Assembly: GCF_029278605.1 (NCBI RefSeq)
Contig: NZ_CP119573.1
Coordinates: 1,178,001 to 1,242,000, forward strand
DNA from: Cupriavidus sp. WKF15
Lineage (GTDB): Bacteria > Pseudomonadota > Gammaproteobacteria > Burkholderiales > Burkholderiaceae
Direction of reading: 5' to 3'
DNA length: 64,000 nt
Below, piece after piece: positions 1 to 8,545 of this stretch. Below the pieces are notes generated by a model that did no database searches, was not told the DNA's origin, and worked only from the letters and a program-made list of their open reading frames with translations. Made by a program: the position numbers and the translations under genes. Position 1 is the first letter of the stretch; each line of letters begins with the position of its first letter.

Positions 1-14
1 CTTTGGTATTCGCA

Positions 15-833
15 TTAGGCAGCCATGGCGACTCTCGCGACCATGCCGATGGCAATCAGGCCGGCGACCACTGCAAAACCTTGTTGCAGCCTGTGGCCGC
101 TTAACCGGCTGGCGACGAGCCTGCCCCCTAACATGGCAGCTACGGCACCTCCAGCGAACGGCACACCAATCTGCCAGTTCATGCGCCCGGCAATCGCGGT
201 CGAAATGACGCCGGAAGCGGAGACCAGCGTGATGACTGCCAGGGACGTCGCCACGATGGCCTGCACTGAGGCGTTGGTGGCCTTCTTCAGAGCGGGAACA
301 ATGACAAAGCCGCCACCAACACCGAGCAGGCCGGAGAGAAAGCCGGCGCCTACACCGGAGAGCGCAAGGGCGCGGGTGCAGGAAGCGGTCCAGACAAAGC
401 GGCCGGTGCGATTGTCCAGTTGGCAAGGCCGCAACAGGCCGGCTCCCGTTGGGTGTTCCGGCGTGCTCCCGGTCGCTTGCCAGAACATCCGCCATGCCAC
501 AAAGGCCAGCACGGCTGCGAATAGCAGCGTTAGTGGGCCGTTCGGCAGACGGTGCGCGAGCCACAATCCGACAGGTGAGAACAGCGTGCCGGCGATAGCC
601 ATCAGCATGGCAGCGCGGTAATGCACAATGCCTGCGCGTAGTCCAAGTATGGCTCCTACGGCGGCAGACAGGCCCACCGCAAGCAGCGCGACCGGCGCGG
701 CCTCCGCAACGTTCAGATGCAGAACGAAGAGCAGTAGCGGCACAGCGAGAATAGCGCCACCTGCCCCGGTCAACGCCAGGATGAGACCGACTACCGAGCC
801 CAGCGCTGCACTGACGGCAAGTACGTTTTCCAT
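15..833 (-). CDS. TauE/SafE-family sulfite/sulfur-compound exporter
   Basis: A 272-residue, almost wholly hydrophobic protein with the two-halved TauE/SafE (formerly DUF81) layout. The N-terminal half has a GLILALTGAGGAILAVP segment and the C-terminal half the matching GFLSGLLGVGGGFVIVP segment, the internal repeat typical of the family. TauE-like proteins are inner-membrane permeases for sulfite, sulfoacetate or related anions. It is the last gene of a minus-strand set led by the BigR-type repressor, and BigR operons in other proteobacteria carry the same kind of gene, so export of sulfite made by the Blh enzyme is the likely role (inference). No strong ribosome site precedes the ATG. Confidence 0.88.
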   Translation of the reverse strand: MENVLAVSAALGSVVGLILALTGAGGAILAVPLLLFVLHLNVAEAAPVALLAVGLSAAVGAILGLRAGIVHYRAAMLMAIAGTLFSPVGLWLAHRLPNGPLTLLFAAVLAFVAWRMFWQATGSTPEHPTGAGLLRPCQLDNRTGRFVWTASCTRALALSGVGAGFLSGLLGVGGGFVIVPALKKATNASVQAIVATSLAVITLVSASGVISTAIAGRMNWQIGVPFAGGAVAAMLGGRLVASRLSGHRLQQGFAVVAGLIAIGMVARVAMAA

Positions 834-889
834 CGATGTACGGCTTAACAGATGCGTTCATTGGACGTCGCCGCCGGGTGCTGGCCTGC

Positions 890-1321
890 TTACGCCCGTT
901 GCAGGGGCGACTTGGCCCGCTCTGCAACTTCGAATACGACCATGCCGGCCACCATCGCCACCACAAAGCCAACGGCCTTTGGATAGCCAGCGCCCAAGGC
1001 CACCAGCGCGGGGCCGGGGCAGAAGCCTGCCAGACCCCAGCCGATGCCGAACGCCGCGCTGCCGAGCACCAGCCGCAGCGTCACGGTGGTGCTTGCGGGC
1101 AGTTGCACAGGCAGCCCAAGGAAAGAGCGCTTGCGGCGTTTGGCAATCAGGAAGGCGAGTGAGCCGACGGCAATCGCACCGGCCATCACAAAGGCCAGCG
1201 ACGGGTCCCAGGTTCCTGCCAGGTCGAGGAAGCCCTGTACTTTGGCGGGGTTGGCCATGCCGGAGACCATCAGGCCGATGCCGAAGAGCAGGCCCGCGAG
1301 CAATGCGGTAATGGCGGTCAT
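890..1321 (-). CDS. YeeE/YedE-like membrane protein (DUF6691 type)
   Basis: A 143-residue membrane protein with four or more hydrophobic segments, including GLMVSGMANPAKV and a GWGLAGFCPGPALV segment with the conserved Cys of YeeE/YedE half-proteins. Together with the next gene it makes up the two halves of a YeeE-like thiosulfate/sulfur-compound transporter. A GGAGG site lies five bases before the ATG at 1321; an upstream in-frame ATG at 1333 would overlap the preceding gene and has no such site. It belongs to the sulfide-detoxification set under the BigR-type repressor. Confidence 0.85.
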   Translation of the reverse strand: MTAITALLAGLLFGIGLMVSGMANPAKVQGFLDLAGTWDPSLAFVMAGAIAVGSLAFLIAKRRKRSFLGLPVQLPASTTVTLRLVLGSAAFGIGWGLAGFCPGPALVALGAGYPKAVGFVVAMVAGMVVFEVAERAKSPLQRA

Positions 1322-1322
1322 G

Positions 1323-1757
1323 TCAGCCTCCAATTAGGTGCCGCTGTACGAAGACAGTCAGAAATCCCGCCACCATGAACGTCAGGGTGGCGACCAGGGA
1401 GCGGACGGAACCGCGCGAGATGCCGCACACGCCGTGACCGCTGGTGCAGCCGCTGGCGTAGCGGGTGCCAAGGCCAACCAGAAAACCAGCGACCAGGATT
1501 TCTCCCCAGCTCGCCTGGATATCGGCAACAGCGGGCTTCCCGAGCAGGCTCGCAAGTACTGGGGCGCCGACCAGTCCGGTAAGGAAGGCTAGGCGCCAGG
1601 CCATGTCCTTTCGGGGCAGGCTGAGTAGGCCGCCAAGAATGCCACTGATACCGGCAATGCGGCCGTTGAACAGCACCAGCACGGCTGCTGCCGCGCCGAT
1701 GACGAGTCCGCCAGCCAGCGACAGACCGGGCGTGAAGTTACCGAGGTCAATCAACAT
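1323..1757 (-). CDS. YeeE/YedE-like membrane protein, N-terminal half type
   Basis: A 144-residue membrane protein with the YeeE signature GLGTRYASGCTSGHGVCGISR near residues 96-116, whose Cys residues are the substrate-relay positions in YeeE thiosulfate permeases. Its stop codon is separated by a single base from the next gene's start, so the two half-size proteins are surely co-translated and probably form one transporter. GGAGG stands just before the ATG. The role is import or export of a reduced sulfur species. The family is certain, the substrate is inferred from the BigR/Blh context. Confidence 0.88.
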   Translation of the reverse strand: MLIDLGNFTPGLSLAGGLVIGAAAAVLVLFNGRIAGISGILGGLLSLPRKDMAWRLAFLTGLVGAPVLASLLGKPAVADIQASWGEILVAGFLVGLGTRYASGCTSGHGVCGISRGSVRSLVATLTFMVAGFLTVFVQRHLIGG

Positions 1758-1765
1758 GTCGCCTC

Positions 1766-2089
1766 CTATTTGGCGTTGGCGCAGAACTGCTCATAAAGGA
1801 CTGCCATGACGGCGAGCGCCTCAGGGCTTGCCACGGAATAGAAGATGTTCTTTCCTTCTCGGCGCGTTGCGACGAGGCCGTTTTCGCGTAGGACGCCAAG
1901 TTGCTGCGATAGCGTCGGCTGCCGAATGCCAAGTTGCGCCTCCAGTTCGCCGACTGACAGCTCGCCCTGTGAAAGCTGGCACATCAGCAGCAGGCGGTCC
2001 GGATTGGCGAGCACCTTGAGCAGCGCACAGGCATTCGTCGCAGCAGCTTGCATTGTGGGGAGGTCAATGGTCGGGTGGGGCTGGTCCAT
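1766..2089 (-). CDS. bigR: BigR/SqrR-type ArsR-family persulfide-sensing repressor
   Basis: A 107-residue winged-helix ArsR-family protein. It has Cys37 in the LLMCQL helix and Cys103 near the C-terminus, the pair that forms an intramolecular tetrasulfide in BigR and SqrR; the metal-binding CxC of ArsR/SmtB is absent. The recognition helix reads QPTLSQQLGVL. It lies at the head of a minus-strand operon of membrane transporters and diverges from blh, the standard BigR arrangement. Repression is expected to be lifted by sulfane sulfur. The ATG at 2089 is chosen because the longer frame to 2191 runs through the promoter region and is not conserved-looking. Confidence 0.85.
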   Translation of the reverse strand: MDQPHPTIDLPTMQAAATNACALLKVLANPDRLLLMCQLSQGELSVGELEAQLGIRQPTLSQQLGVLRENGLVATRREGKNIFYSVASPEALAVMAVLYEQFCANAK

Positions 2090-2110
2090 AGGTCGTCTAA
2101 ACTTTGTGTC

Positions 2111-2152
2111 TTGATAGTATATTGAAAAATAGAATGTGTGTGAATAGAATGT
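2111..2152. promoter_or_regulatory. Overlapping divergent promoters and direct repeats between bigR and blh
   Basis: On the plus strand TTGAAA (2122-2127) and TAGAAT (2145-2150) are 17 bases apart and point at blh. On the minus strand TTCACA (2139-2144) and TATACT (2116-2121) are also 17 bases apart and point at bigR. The two promoters therefore face each other and overlap. Two copies of AATAGAATGT (2128-2137 and 2143-2152) lie 15 bases apart within them, a good candidate for the BigR operator. Seen directly; binding is inferred. Confidence 0.65.
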
Positions 2153-2173
2153 ATTGCATCCAAGGAGGCACGC

Positions 2174-3034
2174 ATGCAACCGACCATTCAACCGTTCTTC
2201 GACCCGGCGACCTGGACCGTGACCTACGTGGTCTATCAGGAGGGGCGTCCCGAGTGCGCCATCATCGACTCGGTACTCGACTACGACCCCAAGGCGGGGC
2301 GGACATCAACGACAAGTGCCGATAAGGTCATCGCCTTCGTGCACGAGCACGAATTGCACGTCGAGTGGATTCTCGAGACGCATGCGCACGCCGACCACCT
2401 GTCTGCGGCGCCCTACCTCAAACGCCACCTCGGCGGTCGTATAGCCATCGGCCAGAACATTCGCCGTGTGCAGGGGGTGTTCAAGACGCTCTTCAACCTG
2501 GAACCTGAGTTCCGGCTCGACGGGTCGCAGTTCGACCACCTTTTCGAAGAGGATGAGACGTTTGCCATCGGTGGCCTGACCGGCAAGGCGATTCATGTGC
2601 CCGGCCATACCCCTGCCGACATGGCTTACCAGATTGGGGACGCGGTCTTTGTCGGCGATACGATGTTCATGCCGGACGTCGGCACTGCCCGCTGCGACTT
2701 TCCCGGGGGCAATGCGCATGAGCTGTACCGCTCCATCCGCAAACTCTTGGACTTTCCGGGCGAGACGCGGCTCTTTATGTGCCACGACTATCCGCCCGAG
2801 GGGCGGGGTCCGGCCTGGGAAACCACAGTGCGCGACCAACGGAACTGCAATATCCACGTCCACGATGGCGTGAGCGAGGACCAGTTCGTGGCGATGCGGC
2901 ACGCACGTGACGCAACGCTGGCAATGCCGACGCTGATATTGCCGTCGGTCCAGGTCAACATCCGCGCCGGCGAATTGCCTCCACCCGAGTCCAACGGGGT
3001 GCGCTATCTGAAAATCCCGCTCAACGCCATCTGA
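2174..3034 (+). CDS. blh: Blh-type persulfide dioxygenase (metallo-beta-lactamase fold)
   Basis: A 286-residue MBL-fold enzyme of the ETHE1/Blh group. The metal motif HAHADH is at residues 70-75, followed by the PGHTPADM and GDTMFMPDVGTARCDFPGG segments typical of persulfide dioxygenases, and MCHDYPP near residue 205. These enzymes oxidise glutathione persulfide to sulfite with a mononuclear iron. An AAGGAGG site precedes the ATG. It diverges from bigR and shares its regulatory region; the sulfite formed could leave through the TauE-like protein. It is clearly a full-length member. Confidence 0.9.
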   Translation: MQPTIQPFFDPATWTVTYVVYQEGRPECAIIDSVLDYDPKAGRTSTTSADKVIAFVHEHELHVEWILETHAHADHLSAAPYLKRHLGGRIAIGQNIRRVQGVFKTLFNLEPEFRLDGSQFDHLFEEDETFAIGGLTGKAIHVPGHTPADMAYQIGDAVFVGDTMFMPDVGTARCDFPGGNAHELYRSIRKLLDFPGETRLFMCHDYPPEGRGPAWETTVRDQRNCNIHVHDGVSEDQFVAMRHARDATLAMPTLILPSVQVNIRAGELPPPESNGVRYLKIPLNAI

Positions 3035-3055
3035 TGAACGGGCCTCGTTGCACCC

Positions 3056-3889
3056 ATGCTATCCCCGACAGCCATTGTTGTTCTCGCCGCTCTCCTGCTT
3101 GGGGAGACCATTGCCTTCTGGCTGGGTCGCCGCTCGAAGGTCGATATCGACAAGAGTGTCATCACCATCGTGGTAGCCGGGGCCATCAGTGCACGCCTAG
3201 CCTTCGTCTGGAAGTGGCACACCGCCTATCTGGCAGCGCCGCTGAGCATCCTTGATATTCGCGATGGCGGATGGAGCCTTACCGCTGGCCTGGTAGTTGG
3301 CTGCGTTTTGGTACTCTGGATTGGCCTGCGCAACGCCACCCTGCGAAAGCCCCTGGCCGCTGCGATGCTGGCCAGCTTCAGCGTTCTGGGCATTGGGTCT
3401 GTTGTCGTTGACAGGCTCGATTCTGCCAAGCTTGCTCAAGGCAGGCTGCCTGAGCTTCCTCTAGCCTCGCTCCAAGGTGAAGCTGTCGTGCTGTCAAGCT
3501 TTGCCGGACGACCAACAGTACTCAATCTGTGGGCCAGCTGGTGTCCTCCGTGTCGGCAGGAGATGCCGATGCTTCGCGCGGCACAGGCAAATCATTCGGA
3601 CATCAACTTTGTTTTTGTGAACCAGGGCGAGACCGCTCATCAGGTGCGGCGCTACCTTACGGAGCAGCACCTCACGATGTCCAATTTGCTTCTCGACCCG
3701 CAGAGCCACACGGCTGCTGCCCTTGGGCAAATCGCATTCCCGACGACCTACCTGTTCGATGCCACCGGACGCTTGATTGACGTCCGAGTCGGGGAATTGT
3801 CCGCCGGCACGCTAGCTGAGCGTCTTGCTCGCCTGATAGCACAGGATGGCAAGGCGAGTGCAGGCCAAGCTTCCCGAACCCACGACTAG
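3056..3889 (+). CDS. TlpA-like thiol-disulfide reductase with N-terminal membrane domain
   Basis: A 277-residue protein whose first 120 residues hold about four hydrophobic segments (weakly like the Lgt fold) and whose C-terminal part is a thioredoxin-like domain of the TlpA/ResA type. The redox motif WCPPC has Cys163 and Cys166; the cis-proline segment reads IAFPTTYLF. The thioredoxin domain should face the periplasm. It starts 21 bases after blh and is probably co-transcribed, suggesting a part in periplasmic thiol or persulfide reduction (inference). No clear ribosome site precedes the ATG. Confidence 0.85.
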   Translation: MLSPTAIVVLAALLLGETIAFWLGRRSKVDIDKSVITIVVAGAISARLAFVWKWHTAYLAAPLSILDIRDGGWSLTAGLVVGCVLVLWIGLRNATLRKPLAAAMLASFSVLGIGSVVVDRLDSAKLAQGRLPELPLASLQGEAVVLSSFAGRPTVLNLWASWCPPCRQEMPMLRAAQANHSDINFVFVNQGETAHQVRRYLTEQHLTMSNLLLDPQSHTAAALGQIAFPTTYLFDATGRLIDVRVGELSAGTLAERLARLIAQDGKASAGQASRTHD

Positions 3890-4001
3890 CCATCCAGAAC
3901 ATACGCGACTTCGTTGTCGCCTCCCCCATACCATGAAATTTCCCCGCAATACCTCGCCCTCACTCCGCATTGCCTTTCCGCTTTGGCGCACTGGCATCTA
4001 A

Positions 4002-4454
4002 ATGACCGCGTCCACGCATCGCATCATGATAGAAAACCCAAGAAACGTTGACCGTTTGCTTTTCGGATTCAGCAAACTAGATTTCCTGGACATAGCTTGG
4101 CTGCGGGACCGGTTCAAAAAGGCCGAAATTGCATTCGAGGCCTACGCCGGCATACAGCTCAAGAGTACATTCCCGGAGCTATCGTTTTCGACTGAGTGGC
4201 TGGCGAAAGCATGGTCGCTTTTTGAGCGGTACGCCAAGCATGGCAGCCAAAATCCTACGCGCCGGGAACTTCCTTTCCTGCTTTTTATGCTCGGGCTCAA
4301 GGCTGCGTGGCCAATGAAAACGCACTTCTCGCGCGAAACCTGGGAACTCGCCATGGAAGAAGGAACGGCCCGTGCGAAACAGATGCTCATGATAGTTTTT
4401 ATTTTTCATGAGGACGGCGGGCCTTTGCTTAGGCTTGACACGGGACACCGTTAA
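4002..4454 (+). CDS. Hypothetical protein, 150 residues
   Basis: An unrecognised, probably soluble protein with an aromatic-rich middle (FSTEWLAKAWSLFERY) and a helix-forming C-terminus. The reading frame has a natural amino-acid mix but no strong ribosome site; an alternative ATG is at 4027. It sits alone between the TlpA-like gene and a minus-strand MFS gene. Function unknown. It may be a fragment, since the surrounding DNA is lower in GC and other genes here are decayed. Confidence 0.4.
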   Translation: MTASTHRIMIENPRNVDRLLFGFSKLDFLDIAWLRDRFKKAEIAFEAYAGIQLKSTFPELSFSTEWLAKAWSLFERYAKHGSQNPTRRELPFLLFMLGLKAAWPMKTHFSRETWELAMEEGTARAKQMLMIVFIFHEDGGPLLRLDTGHR

Positions 4455-4760
4455 GCCAGGTAAAGCAAACGCGAGACGAGGGATTCCCGTCAAACCGCAC
4501 GGTTTACTTATCGTGCGGCCGAGGGTCCAATCATGGATGCCTGTCTGGTGATTCCTTTCGCCAGCACATTTCACATCTTACTGAGCTCTCTGGCATGGAT
4601 GTACAGTCCAAACGACCCACTGGCGCAAGGCGGTAGCCGACCTAGAAGTTCAATCGTTAAATTTCTTGTTCTGTAAAAGTCGAACAGAAGCGAAGTGTTT
4701 TTGGTTAACGTAGCAACCGAATTTAGCCAATCCTCTGACGTGCGTGCGCCGCCAAAAAAG
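4455..4760. other. Gene-free stretch with possible protein relic
   Basis: No intact gene is seen. On the minus strand a frame just downstream of the MFS stop (about 4760 down to 4571) has protein-like composition, ending GLYIHARELSKM, but it has no start of its own and can only be entered from inside the MFS gene in another frame. It may be the 3' remnant of a deleted gene. Confidence 0.3.
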
Positions 4761-6038
4761 TCAGCGTGCGGGGTTAAGGCGCGGATGGGTTTCCTCGCCC
4801 CACAGGTAGAGCAGCAGTCCAGACAGGAACATTGTGCCTGCCACAAACCAGAAAGCGCTCTCAATATTGCCTCCCAACGCGGCGGTAATACCCAGTCCGA
4901 GCGCCCCGATGCCATAACCCAGGTCACGCCAGAAGCGATAGATGCCGATGGCCGAGGCTCGCCAATTCGGATGAGCAATGTCGGCAACGGCCGCGCTCAG
5001 GTTCGGGTAGAGCATTGCCATCCCGAGTCCTGCTATAGCAGCAGCAGTGCTCCACCACATTGAACCCGAGCCAAGCGGCAGGAGCGCAACCCCGCCGCCG
5101 CAAATCCACATGCCTAACGTGTTGAGCAAATGACGGCCCAGGTGGTCCGACAGTTTTCCGGTGAAAAACTGTGCTGCGCCCCAAGTGAAGCCGTAGACGC
5201 CTACAATCCAGCCGATGCCCGGCAGGCTCACCCCGCGCTGATGCAAATAGACTGGCCAAAATACCCATACCAGAGCATCGACGAACTTCTCGACCATTCC
5301 TGCCTGGCACAGTACCGCCATTCGCCGGTCCCGCCAGGTCATCAGTGCGAACATTTCTGCGGTCGTCGGCTGTGGCCCCACAACTGCCGGGTACTTGGGC
5401 CGCAATGCTTGAGTTCCCGGACTCGTATGGCGCTTCACTTCATCACGTGCCCAGGGGAGGGTCTCGGTGATGGCCAGCCAGGCCAGAATCGTGGCTAACC
5501 CGATGACGACGCTGCCGAACCACAGCAAGCCTTGCCGGGGGCCGAGCATTGAGGCGAGATAACCTGTCATGATGCCCGCTAGCGCGACGCCGACGTAGCC
5601 AGAGAACTCATTTAGCCCAATGACAAGACCGCGCTGGTCAGCGCGTGTGATGTCGAGTTTCGCAGTCTGAGTCATGGACCATGTCAAGCCTTGGTTGACG
5701 CCCAGCAAAATGGTGGCGAACACAACCCATGACCAACTGGTCGCAAAATAGACCAGAGGGGGGATGGGTAGTGCGACGACCCAACCCAGCAGAAGGACGC
5801 GCTTTCGGCCAAGCTTCTCAGCCATGCGTCCTGCGACGAAGTTCATCGCACCCTTCACGAAACCGAAGGCGACGACGAATGCCACCAACAGCATGAATGA
5901 GCCACGCGGGACGCCGAACTCGGATTCGGCCAATGCGGGCACAACATTGCGCATCATGCCTATGGTGAGACCGACGAGCAGCACCTGCAGCAGTTGCTGC
6001 AAGAATTGACTCAGATTTACTCGAATGCCAAAGAGCAC
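4761..6038 (-). CDS. Major facilitator superfamily transporter
   Basis: A 425-residue protein with 12 predicted membrane segments. The MFS signature GRMAEKLGRKRVL lies in the loop after segment 2 and the matching GKLSDHLGRHLL in the second half. The substrate cannot be told from the sequence. It follows, on the same strand, the ArsR-rhodanese regulator and the DsrE/MBL remnant, with only seven bases after the latter, so it is most likely controlled by that regulator and may export a sulfur or metalloid compound (inference). Confidence 0.85.
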   Translation of the reverse strand: MLFGIRVNLSQFLQQLLQVLLVGLTIGMMRNVVPALAESEFGVPRGSFMLLVAFVVAFGFVKGAMNFVAGRMAEKLGRKRVLLLGWVVALPIPPLVYFATSWSWVVFATILLGVNQGLTWSMTQTAKLDITRADQRGLVIGLNEFSGYVGVALAGIMTGYLASMLGPRQGLLWFGSVVIGLATILAWLAITETLPWARDEVKRHTSPGTQALRPKYPAVVGPQPTTAEMFALMTWRDRRMAVLCQAGMVEKFVDALVWVFWPVYLHQRGVSLPGIGWIVGVYGFTWGAAQFFTGKLSDHLGRHLLNTLGMWICGGGVALLPLGSGSMWWSTAAAIAGLGMAMLYPNLSAAVADIAHPNWRASAIGIYRFWRDLGYGIGALGLGITAALGGNIESAFWFVAGTMFLSGLLLYLWGEETHPRLNPAR

Positions 6039-6045
6039 GATATTT

Positions 6046-6285
6046 CTACACCTCTGTTGTCTCAGGGAGCACGCAGCGCAGGGTTGCTCCCACGATGCGG
6101 GCCATCTCCGCTGGTTGAGGCGGAATCTCTTTCGTCAATGACTCGATGAACGCAGCTTTCGGCAAGGAGAGCATGGGATTGAAGCGCTTCCCGAAGGTCG
6201 TCCAGAAAACCGGGGCCTTGTCGTTCACGTTACAAGTACGCTCGCTGCCATAGAGCACATCATTCAGTACGAGCAAGGTTTTCAA
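6046..6285 (-). pseudogene. Chimeric remnant: DsrE-like N-terminus joined to an MBL-hydrolase C-terminus
   Basis: A 79-residue frame. Residues 1-18 (MKTLLVLNDVLYGSERTC) match the start of DsrE-family sulfur-relay proteins, which normally run to about 115 residues. From about residue 30 on (FGKRFNPML, then EIPPQPAEMARIV) it resembles the C-terminus of MBL-fold sulfur hydrolases. ArsR-rhodanese, DsrE and MBL genes commonly sit together, so one deletion removing the end of dsrE and most of the MBL gene explains the chimera (inference). It may be translated but should lack both activities. Confidence 0.55.
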
Positions 6286-6294
6286 GAACTCTCC

Positions 6295-6948
6295 TTACAC
6301 TTCGACCGGCAGTCCGCGAGCGCGCCACTCAGCGACGCCATCGGTCAGATGGAACGCCTGATACCCGCGCTTGCGTAGTAGCTCGACGGCGTCTTTGGCC
6401 ATCAAGCAAAACGGGCCTCGGCAATACGCCACAACAGGGACGTCTTTCGGCAACTCGCTAAGACGCTTTTTGAGCTCCGCAACCGGTAATGACCGCGCGT
6501 GCGGGAGGTGTGCCACATTGAATTCGCTCTGAGGCCGCACGTCGAGAACAACAACTTCCCCCGCAGCCGCCTTTCGAAGGATTTCTTTCCGGTCCATGCC
6601 ACGCAATTCGTCGCGATGTTCCACTAAGCTTGCGACCGCCATTTGTAATTCGACGAGCCGCGCCTCCGCTTCAGTGCGCAAGGTGACCCACAAGTCTGCA
6701 ACGCTATTGCTGGCCAAACGGTAGAGCACGTATTTGCCTTCCTTCCGGCTTTCAACCAAGTGAGCATGACGAAGCTCCTTGAGGTGCGCGCTAGCCAGCT
6801 TCATGCTGATGTTGGCCTGTTCGGCCAGGGTCTCGACAGTCTTCTCACCCTGGCACAAGAGCTCAATCAGCTCCAAGCGTTTGGGGCTGGACACCGCCTT
6901 GCCGATGCGGGCGACCTGCTGGTAGAGGTAGTCTTTGACTTCTCGCAT
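6295..6948 (-). CDS. ArsR-family regulator fused to a rhodanese domain
   Basis: A 217-residue fusion. Residues 1-95 are a winged-helix ArsR domain (SMKLASAHLKELRHAHLV recognition region). Residues about 115-217 are a rhodanese domain with the active-site loop CRGPFCLMA, whose first Cys is the persulfide-forming residue. Such fusions are thought to sense sulfur or oxidised thiols directly through the rhodanese Cys. It heads a minus-strand set with the DsrE/MBL remnant and the MFS gene; a likely autoregulated promoter lies in the AT-rich 6950-6985 region. Confidence 0.88.
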   Translation of the reverse strand: MREVKDYLYQQVARIGKAVSSPKRLELIELLCQGEKTVETLAEQANISMKLASAHLKELRHAHLVESRKEGKYVLYRLASNSVADLWVTLRTEAEARLVELQMAVASLVEHRDELRGMDRKEILRKAAAGEVVVLDVRPQSEFNVAHLPHARSLPVAELKKRLSELPKDVPVVAYCRGPFCLMAKDAVELLRKRGYQAFHLTDGVAEWRARGLPVEV

Positions 6949-7249
6949 TCTTTCATTCTAACGGCTATTTGAATATATCTTAAGCGCAATACGTGGGGGC
7001 TGGGGGTGTCGTCAAGGATACAAGGCGCTTAAGCGGCGACGGGGCACGTGCGGCGAAGATTCAAGGGGCCACGATACCAACAAGCGTTTCATGCCCATTC
7101 ACGCTCTGCAGTGACGCCAACGACTCAAACTGTCTGCCGGCGAAGGGGAGTTCCCCCAACGGGGTGCGAAAATCACACTGTTTTTCTTACGTGTTCTCCT
7201 TGCTTGCTCTACGATACGAATGATTCGTATTTGCGAAATAGGGGATGCG

Positions 7250-8029
7250 ATGTTCTCAATGCTCATGGTCACCTTTCGTGAGGGGGTGGAGGCATTCCTG
7301 ATTGCGGCCGTCACGCTGATGTTCCTTCAGAAGACGGGGCGCCAGTATTTGGTGAGCGCGGCGAGGGCCGGCATTCTCGCCGCATTGCTCCTCTCGGCGG
7401 TGCTGGGCTTGCTGCTGTATCGCTTGGGCGGAATGAGTCCCTTTGCCGAAGCCTGGCTGGCACTATTGGCAGGCACCCTCGTGGTTTCATGCACCTGGCA
7501 TATGCTCAAACACGGCAAGGCGATTGCCGGTGAGATTCGCGGCCGGCTTTCCAGGGTCCCGGACGAGAGGTCGGCGGGACCATGGCTTGCCGTTTTTGCT
7601 TTCATGCTGCTGATGGTCGGGCGAGAAGGTGTCGAGGCAGCAACGATGATTGCCTCGCTCTCCGCTGGTGCGGCAACCGGTCACTTGGCATTGGGCGGCG
7701 CTCTGGGCGTGATTTGTGCTGGTGTCTTGGCATGGGCGTGGACCAAGTATGGGCGGAGGGTCAACCTGTCGCTGTTCTTCCAGGTCACTGCCATATTCAT
7801 GGTCTTGTTCTCGGTTCAACTGGCCATCTACGCCGTCCATGAATTTTCCGAAGCTGGTGCACTGCCGTTCGTCAATAACGAGTATTGGCACGAAATGACC
7901 GAGCCTTTCGGCCCCGAGGGGATGTACGGCATCTGGCTTAGTTACGGCTTGGTACTTGCGCCACTCGCATTCCTCGTCTTTGCAAGATTGAACGGCCGGA
8001 ATCAGTCAGCGCCAGCTGAGAAGGGCTGA
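7250..8029 (+). CDS. FTR1-family iron permease
   Basis: A 259-residue protein with about seven hydrophobic segments and two copies of the FTR1 iron-binding motif: REGVEA at residues 10-15 and REGVEA again in segment 4. FTR1-type permeases import Fe(III) or Fe(II), usually with partner proteins (FetP/EfeO-like), but none is found intact here; the next gene is a membrane-protein pseudogene. The ATG at 7250 is preferred over an upstream frame at 7220 because AGGGGA stands just before it and FTR1 proteins start directly with the first REGxE helix. Confidence 0.85.
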   Translation: MFSMLMVTFREGVEAFLIAAVTLMFLQKTGRQYLVSAARAGILAALLLSAVLGLLLYRLGGMSPFAEAWLALLAGTLVVSCTWHMLKHGKAIAGEIRGRLSRVPDERSAGPWLAVFAFMLLMVGREGVEAATMIASLSAGAATGHLALGGALGVICAGVLAWAWTKYGRRVNLSLFFQVTAIFMVLFSVQLAIYAVHEFSEAGALPFVNNEYWHEMTEPFGPEGMYGIWLSYGLVLAPLAFLVFARLNGRNQSAPAEKG

Positions 8030-8063
8030 CCCTCATTTTGTGCGTCCCAATCCGCCGAACAGC

Positions 8064-8466
8064 ATGTCGCGCGCCAGACACTGGTCGCTCTATGCCGTAT
8101 TTGGAATCTGGCTTGCCACGGGGCTTGTGTGGCTCGCCATAAGCTTCGCGACTTGACAGCGTCGGAATGGTTGGGTGGAGCATGAGGCTCCACGGCGCTG
8201 CGGGCCTTCATGTCGATGTTCCTGCTCGGCGGCATTTGGTCAGCGCATATTTCATGTTCCTGGAAGCAACACCGCAATTGGTTGGCTGGGATGAGTTTCG
8301 CCGGCGGTGTGGCTGTGTTGGTGGTGACCGGATACGGCCTCTACTATTTCAACGGTGAGGAGCTCCGTTGCTATCGGAATGGGTCCACTGGACCGTTGGG
8401 GTAGTGCTTGGCTTCCTGTTCTGGTACCACCTTGCTCGCTGGCGTCGGGGGCTGCACGGGCGTTGA
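8064..8466 (+). pseudogene. Frameshifted small membrane protein (DUF4405-like)
   Basis: Three frames together read as one protein. The first part is SRARHWSLYAVFGIWLATGLVWLA (8067 on), the second LHGAAG then MSMFLLGGIWSAHISCSWKQ (about 8185-8270), the third LLSEWVHWTVGVVLGFLFWYHLARW (about 8370-8450), ending at a TGA at 8464-8466. The pattern of His- and Trp-bearing helices is that of small cytochrome-b561-like/DUF4405 membrane proteins. At least two frameshifts and a stop inactivate it. It follows the FTR1 gene and may have been its redox partner (inference). Confidence 0.6.
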
Positions 8467-8545
8467 GGACCTACTAAGCTCTTATGGGGAGTTGCTCAGC
8501 AGAGTTCGGAAGACGGGCAGAATCTTGTGTTGCATCGACGGGACC

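Noticed and set aside
4571..4987. 138-codon minus-strand frame across the MFS gene's end
   Set aside because: Its 5' half is an out-of-frame reading of the MFS gene; only the last part looks protein-like, so it is noted as a possible relic, not a gene.
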